Positions 1 through 6,829 of a stretch of DNA of 64,000 nt are shown piece by piece. The DNA lies in assembly GCA_051000395.1 (NCBI GenBank), contig JBPCOI010000003.1, positions 1 through 64,000 on the forward strand, in the 5' to 3' direction. Below the pieces are notes generated by a model that did no database searches, was not told the origin of the DNA, and saw only the letters and a list, made by a program, of their open reading frames with translations. The first letter of the stretch is position 1, and every line of letters starts with the position of its first letter. The position numbers and the translations under genes are program-made. This DNA is from JBPCOI01 sp051000395. GTDB lineage: Bacteria > Actinomycetota > Actinomycetes > Mycobacteriales > Jatrophihabitantaceae.

Positions 1-127
1 CGATCAACGGCCTCATCGAACTCCACCGCCGCGTCGCCCGCGGCTTCCGCAACCGCGACAATTACCGACTACGCATGCTGCTCATCGGCGGCGGACTGTC
101 CAGCCCCCACCTCAAGTAAGAAGAGCC
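1..127 (+). mobile_element. Right end of an ISL3-family insertion sequence
   Basis: The transposase stop is followed at once by GAAGAGCC (120-127), the outward end of a typical ISL3 inverted repeat (GGCTCTTC read inward). Only this right end is visible, so neither the left repeat nor the usual 8-bp target duplication can be checked. The antisense reading frame that looks like an old gene starts to make family sense exactly after base 128, which independently places the IS boundary here. Confidence 0.65.
3..119 (+). CDS. C-terminal end of an ISL3-type transposase (partial)
   Basis: Only the last 38 codons are in the window; the reading frame is open from base 3 to the TAA. The tail contains GFRNRDNYRLRMLL and ends SSPHLK. 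The pattern of a basic Arg-rich stretch, then GFRNxxNYRLRMLL, is what I know from the C-terminus of ISL3-family DDE transposases (RAxGFRNFxNYRxRxLL). The IS terminus lies 8 bases after the stop. The catalytic DDE residues lie outside the window, so intactness cannot be judged. Family assignment rests on about 20 residues, so an orphan transposase fragment is also possible. Confidence 0.7.
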   Translation: MNGLIELHRRVARGFRNRDNYRLRMLLIGGGLSSPHLK

Positions 128-128
128 G

Positions 129-464
129 GTTATGTCGATGGTACGGCTGCAACGCATCGATCAGTACCAACTCCTCGGCGCTCAGGCCCGTCAGTCGATG
201 GGTGTTGTGCGTCCAACCGGCGGCAGTGTCTGCGATGACGAATGCGGTGCTGGACGTGACGCTCATCCCATGGGTTTCAACCAGAGCACAGATCATGTTG
301 TCGAGCGAGGCGCGCAGATGCAGCGCGTACTCGCCGATCGTGATGCCCAGATCGATCGGCAATGGCGACAGACTTGGGGCGACGTAATCGCCGGTGTCCG
401 GGTCGAAGTCGCAGACGACTATAGCTGGCGCGGCGGCTGCAACGATCAGTACATCGGTCCACGA
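129..464 (-). pseudogene. Remnant of a conserved hypothetical gene truncated by the IS
   Basis: Reading leftward, the frame encodes CDFDPDTGDYVAPSL, then LGITIGEYALHLRASLDN and LIDALQPYHRHN. This resembles a family of uncharacterised actinobacterial and phage-associated proteins with a GDxxHNLRSALDH core followed by a LQPYH motif. The similarity stops at codon 129-131; the next codons are the IS terminal repeat. The usual 30-40 residues before the DPDTG motif are missing or unrecognisable, since upstream the frame runs into the antisense of the next gene. It is therefore broken at both ends and most likely non-functional. Confidence 0.5.
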
Positions 465-477
465 CGGGAGCGCTGTG

Positions 478-1647
478 ATGTCAGGTCCGCACGAGAACCG
501 CCCTCCCGAGGGGACGCCACCGCCGTGGACACCACCCGGCACGGAAGGCCCGGGCGGTGAGCTGCCCCCTGACCCCGGTTCTCGACCCGCGGCCGCCCGG
601 CCGGAGGGAACTGTCGGCGGGCGGCCGGGCGCCCCGTGGCAGGCTGCGGGCCCGGGAACGTCGCCGTGGGCCAACACCCCGCCTGGATACCCGCCGCAAC
701 CACCAGGCTCCTACTACCCGCCCGGGCCAGCCACCTACTACCCGCCCGGGGCGCCTTGGCCGCCCGATGCGGGGTGGTACCCGGCACCGCAGCAGTCGCC
801 GCGACCACGGCGCCGGGCGCCGTGGCTGATCGGACTGGGCGTGCTGGTCCTGGTGGCGGCCGGCACCGTCGCGGTCATCGTGGCCGCCCGGTCCGGACAT
901 CGGGCCAGCGCGGCGCAGGTGCTGCGATCCGGTGTCGACCGCACCCTGGCCAGCTCCACGGTGCGGCTGCGGCTGGACCTGCAACTGTCTGACGGGCTGG
1001 GCGCCTTCACCCACGTCACCGCCCAGGGAAGCCTGGACCTAGTGCACGATCGGGTGGACAGCGTGGTGGCCTCCGGGACCACCCGCGCCCAGGTGATCAG
1101 CGACGGCCACACGGTGTGGACTGCCTCCAACGCTCCCGCGTTCACCGCCCAGCTACCGTCGGGGGTCACCTGGGCGGTCGCCGCCGTCGCGCAACTCACC
1201 GCCGCCGGGGCGCTGCACCCGCCCGCCGATTCGCTCGCCACGCTCTACCTGACCCGCGGCGCCGGCCCGGTCCACGACGACGGGCCGGTCACCGTCAACG
1301 GCATCGCAGTGCACCGCTACAGCTTCCCGGTCGACCTCCACCGCGCCTACTGCGCCACCGCCTCCACCGAACGCCCCGCCGTGCAACGCGCCTTCCACAT
1401 CGACGGGCCGGCCACCGTGACCGGGCAAGCCTGGATCGATGACCACGGCCGCGCCGTCAAGGTGCTGATCACCGCGGCCGGGACCGGCAACGGACTGCGG
1501 CTGCGCTCCGAAGAAGACCTCACCGGCCTCGACACCCCAGTGCAGATCACCCCGCCCCCAGCCAACCAGACAACGCCGATCACACCCACCCTCATCACCG
1601 CACTCGGCGCCGACACCAGCAACCAACCACCCGTCAACTGCTCGTAG
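478..1647 (+). CDS. Proline-rich, membrane-anchored extracytoplasmic protein
   Basis: 389 aa, function not recognised. Residues 1-110 are proline/glycine/tryptophan rich with PPGYPP and YYPPG repeats, a typical cytoplasmic or linker tail of actinobacterial membrane proteins. Residues 115-137 form one transmembrane helix preceded by Arg-rich RPRRR. The outer part (about 140-389) has the LppX/LprG-like character of a beta-rich domain: a mean-field of alternating hydrophobic strands, one Cys in AYCATAS and a C-terminal Cys. No lipobox is present, so it is helix-anchored rather than a lipoprotein. The ATG at 478 is preceded by GGGAG seven bases upstream; an earlier in-frame GTG at 394 would overlap the antisense remnant and is less likely. 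Confidence 0.7.
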   Translation: MSGPHENRPPEGTPPPWTPPGTEGPGGELPPDPGSRPAAARPEGTVGGRPGAPWQAAGPGTSPWANTPPGYPPQPPGSYYPPGPATYYPPGAPWPPDAGWYPAPQQSPRPRRRAPWLIGLGVLVLVAAGTVAVIVAARSGHRASAAQVLRSGVDRTLASSTVRLRLDLQLSDGLGAFTHVTAQGSLDLVHDRVDSVVASGTTRAQVISDGHTVWTASNAPAFTAQLPSGVTWAVAAVAQLTAAGALHPPADSLATLYLTRGAGPVHDDGPVTVNGIAVHRYSFPVDLHRAYCATASTERPAVQRAFHIDGPATVTGQAWIDDHGRAVKVLITAAGTGNGLRLRSEEDLTGLDTPVQITPPPANQTTPITPTLITALGADTSNQPPVNCS

Positions 1648-1658
1648 ATCAATGACGG

Positions 1659-2039
1659 CTACGCGGTTTCGGTGATGGAGAAGGCGTTGCCGTCGGGGTG
1701 GCGGAAGGCGAACATGGCGGGCACGCCAGGCCAGCGGAGTATTTCGTCGGTGTCGGCGCTGGCGGCGGCGAGGACCGCGGTGGACGGTCTCGGCGTCGTC
1801 GGTGGTGAATCGGATGCCGATTGCTCCGCGGGTGACGTCCGGCCCCCGGTTCGAGCGTGATGACGGGGGTTGTCCTGGCCGGGGGTGAGTTCGATCCACC
1901 GTCCCCCGTTCGGGGTCGGGCTGTCGCGGAGAACAGTGAAGCCGAGGGCATGGACGTAGAAGCGCACGGCGGCGTCTTGATCGTTGAACGGGATGCTGAT
2001 GGCGCGGACGCCGGTGATATGCGTCCGGGTGGCGGTCAT
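1659..2039 (-). pseudogene. VOC (glyoxalase/bleomycin-resistance fold) gene with three frameshifts
   Basis: Starts as a normal VOC protein (MTATRTHITGVRAISIPF, GFTVLRDS) and ends as one (FRHPDGNAFSITE), but the middle is scrambled. The family-like text continues in the second frame (PVITLEPG), then in the third (GAIGIRFTTDDAETVH), then returns to the first. Each switch is explained by one extra base: a fifth C near 1870, a fifth G near 1850 and an extra C near 1782. Together they add one codon, so the ORF remains open across a nonsense stretch. Its ATG overlaps the DUF1905 stop (ATGA), so it is the third gene of the ArsR operon. Either a decayed gene or assembly indels; two of the three sites are homopolymers. 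Confidence 0.75.
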
Positions 2040-2335
2040 GGGGTGTTCCTTCGCGGCGGGGGTGGGATGCGTTTGTCGAGGTGGATGGTGACGGTGTCGC
2101 CGGCCTGCTTGCCGATCCTTGCGCGCAGGTCGGCAGGGACAGCCAGCTTGTGGGTGCCGTCGCCGAGTGCCATGAACGAGCCGCGGAATGGTCGGCCGTC
2201 GATCTGGCCGCGGATGCGGACCAGCCCGCGGGTGCCGAAATACTCGGCCGAGTCGCGCATCACGACGTAGGTCCAGCCGCCCTTGCTGGGGCTCTTGCGC
2301 AGCGTGGCGGTGAAGGTTCGATCGAGCGTGCTCAT
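2036..2335 (-). CDS. DUF1905 domain protein
   Basis: 99 aa, a complete DUF1905 domain: MSTLDRTFTATL at the start, then WTYVVM, GTRGLVRIRGQIDGRPF, and the YdeI/AbrB-like tail with RIGKQAGDTVTIHLDKR. The biochemical role of DUF1905 is unknown; the domain is small, all-beta and often linked to YdeI/OmpD-like or SRPBCC genes. Both neighbours are translationally coupled: its ATG overlaps the stop of the ArsR/SRPBCC gene (ATGA) and its stop overlaps the ATG of the VOC gene. This arrangement suggests control by the upstream ArsR regulator. Confidence 0.8.
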   Translation of the reverse strand: MSTLDRTFTATLRKSPSKGGWTYVVMRDSAEYFGTRGLVRIRGQIDGRPFRGSFMALGDGTHKLAVPADLRARIGKQAGDTVTIHLDKRIPPPPRRNTP

Positions 2336-3093
2336 GCGGAGCCTCCGTACATCAGGGAGCCGGGTGTGCTGAGTTCCTGACCCGTCTCGAGCCAGGTCTT
2401 CAGGCCGGAGAGGATCATCGGCCAGCCTCCGTACAGGTGCGGGTCGGCATCTTCGCGCAGCTGGTCGTGAATGACGGTGAGCCGACAGGAGTCCCCGACG
2501 GGCTCGATCTCCCACGTCACCTGGCTGGTGCCCTCGGCGGCGATGTCGTCGTCCCACACCGCCTGGTAGGACTGCACCAGCCGGTGCGGCGGGTCCACCT
2601 CCAGGTTCTCGCCCTCGATCAGCGCTCCGGGTGCCCCGTCGTGCGCCACCGCGTAGCTCGACCCCGTGGTCCACGCAGACTCCACCCGTGCGCCGAACTG
2701 ATACCGGGCCCGAACCTCGGGATCGGTGATCGCATGCCAGAGACGTTCCGGGGTCGTGCGGATGTAGATCTCGAATACCTTCTCCACGCTGGCCTCCAGG
2801 TCGCGTTTGAGATCGACGAGGCCTGCGGCCCAGCCCTCGGTGTATTTGCTGACCCACCGGTCGTGAACGAGCCGGATCGGTACCGGGTTGAGGTAGTGCA
2901 GCTTCTCCCGGCCGCGGCGGCGGGTGGCGACCAGGCCGGCGTCCTCCAGCAGCCGCAGATGCTTGGCTACCGCCACCCGAGTCATGGCGAACCGGCTCGC
3001 CAGTGCGCCCAGCGTCTGCCCGTCCCGGCGGAACAGCTCATCAAGCAGTTCACGTCGGGTCGAGTCGGCAAGCGCCTTGAACACCAGTTCCAC
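2332..3093 (-). CDS. ArsR-family repressor fused to an SRPBCC (AHSA1-like) ligand domain
   Basis: 253 aa from the GTG. Residues 1-90 are an ArsR winged helix (VFKALADSTRRELLDELF; recognition helix TRVAVAKHLRLLEDAGLV; wing RRRGREKLHYLNP). Residues about 105-245 are an SRPBCC/AHSA1 domain (FEIYIRTTPERLWHAITDPE), which has a hydrophobic cavity and probably senses or binds a small ligand. It heads an operon with DUF1905 and a VOC protein. The GTG at 3093 is preferred over the ATG at 3114 because the ATG lies inside the promoter, between the -35 and -10 boxes. A palindrome in that promoter implies autoregulation. The inducer cannot be named. Confidence 0.85.
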   Translation of the reverse strand: MELVFKALADSTRRELLDELFRRDGQTLGALASRFAMTRVAVAKHLRLLEDAGLVATRRRGREKLHYLNPVPIRLVHDRWVSKYTEGWAAGLVDLKRDLEASVEKVFEIYIRTTPERLWHAITDPEVRARYQFGARVESAWTTGSSYAVAHDGAPGALIEGENLEVDPPHRLVQSYQAVWDDDIAAEGTSQVTWEIEPVGDSCRLTVIHDQLREDADPHLYGGWPMILSGLKTWLETGQELSTPGSLMYGGSA

Positions 3094-3099
3094 GGACCC

Positions 3100-3129
3100 A
3101 CTATAGGAAACCATTTGGTTACCTGTCAA
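3100..3129 (-). promoter_or_regulatory. Near-consensus promoter with an operator palindrome in the spacer
   Basis: Read on the minus strand: TTGACA (3124-3129), an 18-base spacer, TATAGT (3100-3105), then six bases to the GTG at 3093. The spacer contains AACCAAATGGTT (3109-3120; 5-bp arms around AA), the layout expected for an ArsR repressor that blocks polymerase. With the start codon six bases after the -10 box the transcript should be leaderless. Confidence 0.7.
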
Positions 3130-3253
3130 CGGGCGCGCATGCTCTGGCTCCCGCCCTTCGCCGCACCGCTTGCCGACGATCGCCACCGAGTCAACGGGCG
3201 TTGCCCTGGTCCACATCCTGAAGTCACGCGCCGCGCGAGTTCGTCCGGCGGCT

Positions 3254-3649
3254 TCAGTGCAGGACGCGGATCGGGCAACGAGGGCCGGTTGCGGTGGCCA
3301 GCCGCGCATCCGCGGTAATCAGCGCACAACCCAAACGCTCCGCCAACGCGACGTAGCAGGCGTCGTAGGCGCTGACGTTGGCGCGCAGTTCAAAGGCGCG
3401 CGTCATCAACCGCAGCGTCGGGACGCGCTCGAAGCCGAGCTGCTGCAGGTGATCTACCGCGGTGGCGAAACGCTGGTCGGTCAGCGTGCGGCGCAGCCAC
3501 CGCTTGCGCAGCACCGACACGGTTTCGACGTCGACGAGATCAGGAGCAGCCACCTCATCGGCAGCGCGCAGCTCACCGCGAGCGATGTCCCCGTCATTCT
3601 CGTCGTCGGCCAGAGCGTTGGCCAAAACGGAAGCGTCGACGACGATCAC
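3254..3649 (-). CDS. vapC: VapC-type PIN-domain ribonuclease toxin
   Basis: 131 aa PIN domain. Acidic residues expected to bind Mg/Mn are visible: D5 in VIVVDAS, E42 in DVETVSVLRK, D96 in SAYDACYVALAE and D114 in LITADARL. VapC toxins cleave structured RNAs such as tRNA or 23S rRNA and are neutralised by VapB. It follows vapB with a 19-base gap. The GTG at 3649 is the only start that begins just before the conserved VDAS strand. The target RNA cannot be inferred. Confidence 0.88.
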   Translation of the reverse strand: MIVVDASVLANALADDENDGDIARGELRAADEVAAPDLVDVETVSVLRKRWLRRTLTDQRFATAVDHLQQLGFERVPTLRLMTRAFELRANVSAYDACYVALAERLGCALITADARLATATGPRCPIRVLH

Positions 3650-3668
3650 GGGGCGCTCGACCGACCCG

Positions 3669-3899
3669 TCACCGCGCAGAGCGCTCTTCGTCCAGGTCGG
3701 CGACGGCCGCAGTGAGGCCGACACGACCGGCACGCTGTGCTTCGACGTCGTCGAGGACATCGCTGATCGACGATCGCTCGGCGAGATGCCGGAGCTCGAC
3801 GGCCAGATATTGCTGCAACGACTGATGGCGGTGTTCGGCCTTGCGTCGCAGAGCAGCGTGGATGGCCTCGGGGACGTCGCGGACCAGCACATGAGGCAT
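3669..3899 (-). CDS. vapB: VapB-type antitoxin
   Basis: 76 aa. Residues 1-40 look like a ribbon-helix-helix (MPHVLVRDVPEAIHAALRRK, then a helix with HRHQSLQQYL), which binds the operon promoter as VapBC complexes do. The C-terminal half (about 45-76, DVLDDVEAQRAG) is the flexible toxin-neutralising tail. The ATG at 3899 is chosen over an earlier in-frame start because it fits both the RHH start and a promoter six bases upstream. First gene of the vapBC pair. Confidence 0.82.
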   Translation of the reverse strand: MPHVLVRDVPEAIHAALRRKAEHRHQSLQQYLAVELRHLAERSSISDVLDDVEAQRAGRVGLTAAVADLDEERSAR

Positions 3900-3905
3900 G
3901 CTTAC

Positions 3906-3934
3906 ATAATGCTTGCGCTTGGTCGCTATGGCAA
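3906..3934 (-). promoter_or_regulatory. vapBC promoter, leaderless
   Basis: On the minus strand TTGCCA (3929-3934), 17-base spacer, CATTAT (3906-3911), then GTAAGC and the vapB ATG. GCATTATGTAAGC is a partial inverted repeat over the -10 box and could be the VapBC operator. The six-base distance means transcription should start at the ATG itself. Confidence 0.55.
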
Positions 3935-4034
3935 GGCGCCTGGCGTCGCAGGCGGCGAGAGCACCGATCCCTGACTGCAAGCGCTCCGGACGCGCTCGGG
4001 CTCAGGTACGGCTTTTCGCGGCCACGAACCGTGG

Positions 4035-4835
4035 TCAGCGCTTGCGCGGAGGCAATGGGAAAAAGCCACTGGTGCGCGCGGCGTAGTCGTCCCAACCGTC
4101 GCGCCCGGACATGTGCTTTTCGAGGATGCGCGCGCCCGAACCCTTCGTGAGCAGCAGGGTCATGACGATCGGCGCGAAGATCGTCAGGACGCCGGGCCAC
4201 CGTTCGGCCGCAACGAGGAAGATGCCCCACCACATGCAGGCGTCGCCGAAGTAGTTGGGGTGCCTGGTGTAGCGCCACAATCCGGAGTCAATGATCTTGC
4301 CCTTGTTCGCCGGGTCGCGGCGGAACGTTTCCATCTGATGATCGCCTACGGCCTCGAAGAACACGCCGACGCACCACAGCGCAACGCCGACCCAGGCCAG
4401 CCCCCACACTGGGGCCCGCTCGAATGCGCCGACCAGGATCGGCGCCGAGATCAGCAACGCGAGCACGCCCTGCAGCAGGTACACCATCCGCAGCGCGTAG
4501 AGATCGGTATTGCCATTGGCCTTGGACAGCAGAGCGGCGTACCGCGGGTCCTCGCCCTTACCCAGGGAGCGTCGCCCGACATGCTGCGCGAGACGCAGTC
4601 CCCACAGCAGCGGCAGGGCCAGCAGCAGCGCGCGACGCACGGGGTCGCCGTGGCCGGCGGAACAGACGAACGCCGTGACCGCGACCGCCGCGAACAGCAC
4701 TCCCCACGCGGTGTCGATGACGTTGTGCCGGTGCGCGATCTTCGCCGAGACGAAGGTGACAGCCAGTACGAGCACGACGGCGCCGACCGTCCAGGGGAGC
4801 GCCGAGGCGAAGGCGTCGCCGCAGAATCCGCTCAC
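4035..4835 (-). CDS. DUF1295 membrane protein (steroid 5-alpha-reductase-like fold)
   Basis: 266 aa with six to seven hydrophobic helices and the family hallmark GLWRYTRHPNYFGD followed by CMWWG near the C-terminus, the cofactor-binding region of the NNT1/steroid-reductase/isoprenylcysteine methyltransferase superfamily. An integral membrane oxidoreductase or reductase is likely, substrate unproven. Its ATG overlaps the stop of the DUF1365-methyltransferase gene by four bases, so it is the last gene of a coupled operon. Mycobacterial Rv0446c, next to ufaA1, is the analogue I know of, which points to lipid modification. Confidence 0.85.
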   Translation of the reverse strand: MSGFCGDAFASALPWTVGAVVLVLAVTFVSAKIAHRHNVIDTAWGVLFAAVAVTAFVCSAGHGDPVRRALLLALPLLWGLRLAQHVGRRSLGKGEDPRYAALLSKANGNTDLYALRMVYLLQGVLALLISAPILVGAFERAPVWGLAWVGVALWCVGVFFEAVGDHQMETFRRDPANKGKIIDSGLWRYTRHPNYFGDACMWWGIFLVAAERWPGVLTIFAPIVMTLLLTKGSGARILEKHMSGRDGWDDYAARTSGFFPLPPRKR

Positions 4836-6829
4836 CCAGCGAGGCTATCCGCGGTCCAGGGACGCGTCGGCGGCATGCCGCTCGCGCCGTCGGGATGCGG
4901 ACGGACGGCGAGGACCTGGTCGACGCCCATCCGTCCCTCCTCGAAGCACAGCGCACCGCCGACGAGATAGAGCCGCCACACCCGGGCCACCTGCTCGCCC
5001 ACCAGCGCGACGAAGTCGTCGTAGCGCGCCTCGAACGTGTCGATCCAATGCCGCACGGTCCGCACGTAGTGCTCGCGCATCGCCTCGACGTCGCGCACCT
5101 CGAAACCGGCATCCTGCAGGTAGCTCAGCGTCTGCGGCATCGGACGCATGTGCATGTCCGGGGCGATGTAGGCCTCGATGAACGCCCCGCCGCCGGGTGC
5201 CGAGTCCGCCCGTCGCGACATCTGCTGCAGCAGCAGCCGGCCACCCGGCACGAGCGCGCCGTACAGCATCCCCGCGTAGACGGGGTAATGCTGTTCCCCG
5301 ACGTGCTCGCCCATCTCGACCGAACTCACCGCGTCGAACGTCTCGCCGGTCTCGGCAAGCTCGCGGTAGTCCTGCAGCCGCACCGTGACCCGCTCGGAGA
5401 GCCCGAGATCGGCGATCCGTTTGGCAATGTGATCACGTTGCTGCGCAGACAGCGTGATCCCGGTGACCTGCACGCCGTAGTTCGCGGCGGCATGGAGGAT
5501 CAGCGAGCCCCAGCCGCAGCCGACGTCGAGCATCCGCATCCCGGGCTCGAGAGCGAGCTTGCGGCAGATGAGGTCCAGCTTGGCCCGTTGCGCGGCGGCA
5601 AGGGACTGCTCCGGAGCGGTGAAGTACGCGCTCGAGTAGGCCATCGTCTCGTCGAGCAGCAGCCGGTAGAAGTCGTTGGACAGGTCGTAGTGATGCGCGA
5701 TCGCCGCGCGGTCGCGCCCACGGGTGTGCAACCGTCCCGCCAGCCGGGCTTCGGACGCGGGTACCTTCGGCGGCAGACCGACGGCGCCCAGGCGCACCGC
5801 GGCGAGCGCGGCCGAAAGCTTGCCCCTCGCGCCGAGCCGCACACCGTTCGCCGGACGCGTGCGCCGGAATCCGTCGGCGAGGTCGCCCTCAACGTCGAGG
5901 TCCCCGGTGACGTAGGCGCGCGCCAGACCCAGCTCCCCGGGCGCCCAGAGCAGCCGTCTGAGCGCGCGCCGCGAACGGATCACCAGCACCGGACCGCCCT
6001 GCGGGCCGGCCTCGGAGCCGTCCCACGCGCGCAGGCGCACCGGCACTTCGATTCCGACGGTCTCGCGCACCAGCGCGGCGAGCCGGTCGGCGACGCTGGA
6101 CGTGGACGGCATGACGGCCTCCGGGTGCGCGGGTCGTGATTGGACCGGCAATCCCTTGCGCCACAAGGCGATGCCGTGCTTGATGATCGACGCGCGAACG
6201 CGCTGCGTCTCGAACGGGTGACGCAACGCGGCCGCGAGCACGCCGCCCGGTGTCGCGGGGCGGCGCACGCCACGTACCGACGCGGTGAACGGGCGCCCGC
6301 CGGGGCGGTGCAACGTGATGCTGACCGCGAGGCGCTCGGCCGGCTCCGCGACGCTCATCCGGTAGAAACCGTCGACAGGGTAGAACGGCGAGACGTAGAA
6401 GGCCTTTTCCGTCTCGGCGCGGCCCGCGTCGTCGGTGCGCAACAGGTAGCGATGCGCCTGCCCGTAGGTGTTGTGCACCTCGGCGACCACGCAGACCAGC
6501 GCCCCGTCGGGGTCGTGGCACCAGAACAGCGAGAGCGGGTTGAACACGTAGCCGAGGCTGCGAGCGTTCGCCAGCATCGTTACCCGCCCGCCGCGCAGCT
6601 CGACGCCGCTCTCGGCGAGGTAAGTCTCCAGGTTCGCGCGGATCGAGCACCGCGGATCGCCGACATGGTCGCGCGCCTCGAAGCGCGCCAGCGCGCGCAT
6701 CCCGCGCGGTAGTTGCGGTAGCGCATCCAGGTCGACGAACCAGAGGTAGCTGCGGTTGCGCACCTCGTGATGCACGGGCTCCGCGCGAACGTGCGCGATC
6801 TCGACCTCGTAGAGGCACGGGGCGCTCAC
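4832..6829 (-). CDS. DUF1365 protein fused to a cyclopropane-fatty-acid-synthase-like methyltransferase
   Basis: 665 aa. Residues 1-235 are a DUF1365 domain (YEVEIAHVRAEPVHHEVRNR, GYVFNPLSLFWCHD, EVHNTYGQ, FYVSPFYPVDGFY). Residues 240-665 are a CFAS/mycolic-acid-methyltransferase type enzyme: HYDLSNDFYRLLLDETMAY, SAM motif MLDVGCGWGSLILHAA, EMGEHVG. It would methylate a double bond of phospholipid acyl chains using SAM. In relatives these are separate genes (Rv0448c and ufaA1/Rv0447c in M. tuberculosis); here there is no stop between them. An in-frame ATG at 6112 (residue 240) could still give the methyltransferase alone. Four-base overlaps with both neighbours show tight coupling. Confidence 0.88.
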   Translation of the reverse strand: MSAPCLYEVEIAHVRAEPVHHEVRNRSYLWFVDLDALPQLPRGMRALARFEARDHVGDPRCSIRANLETYLAESGVELRGGRVTMLANARSLGYVFNPLSLFWCHDPDGALVCVVAEVHNTYGQAHRYLLRTDDAGRAETEKAFYVSPFYPVDGFYRMSVAEPAERLAVSITLHRPGGRPFTASVRGVRRPATPGGVLAAALRHPFETQRVRASIIKHGIALWRKGLPVQSRPAHPEAVMPSTSSVADRLAALVRETVGIEVPVRLRAWDGSEAGPQGGPVLVIRSRRALRRLLWAPGELGLARAYVTGDLDVEGDLADGFRRTRPANGVRLGARGKLSAALAAVRLGAVGLPPKVPASEARLAGRLHTRGRDRAAIAHHYDLSNDFYRLLLDETMAYSSAYFTAPEQSLAAAQRAKLDLICRKLALEPGMRMLDVGCGWGSLILHAAANYGVQVTGITLSAQQRDHIAKRIADLGLSERVTVRLQDYRELAETGETFDAVSSVEMGEHVGEQHYPVYAGMLYGALVPGGRLLLQQMSRRADSAPGGGAFIEAYIAPDMHMRPMPQTLSYLQDAGFEVRDVEAMREHYVRTVRHWIDTFEARYDDFVALVGEQVARVWRLYLVGGALCFEEGRMGVDQVLAVRPHPDGASGMPPTRPWTADSLAG

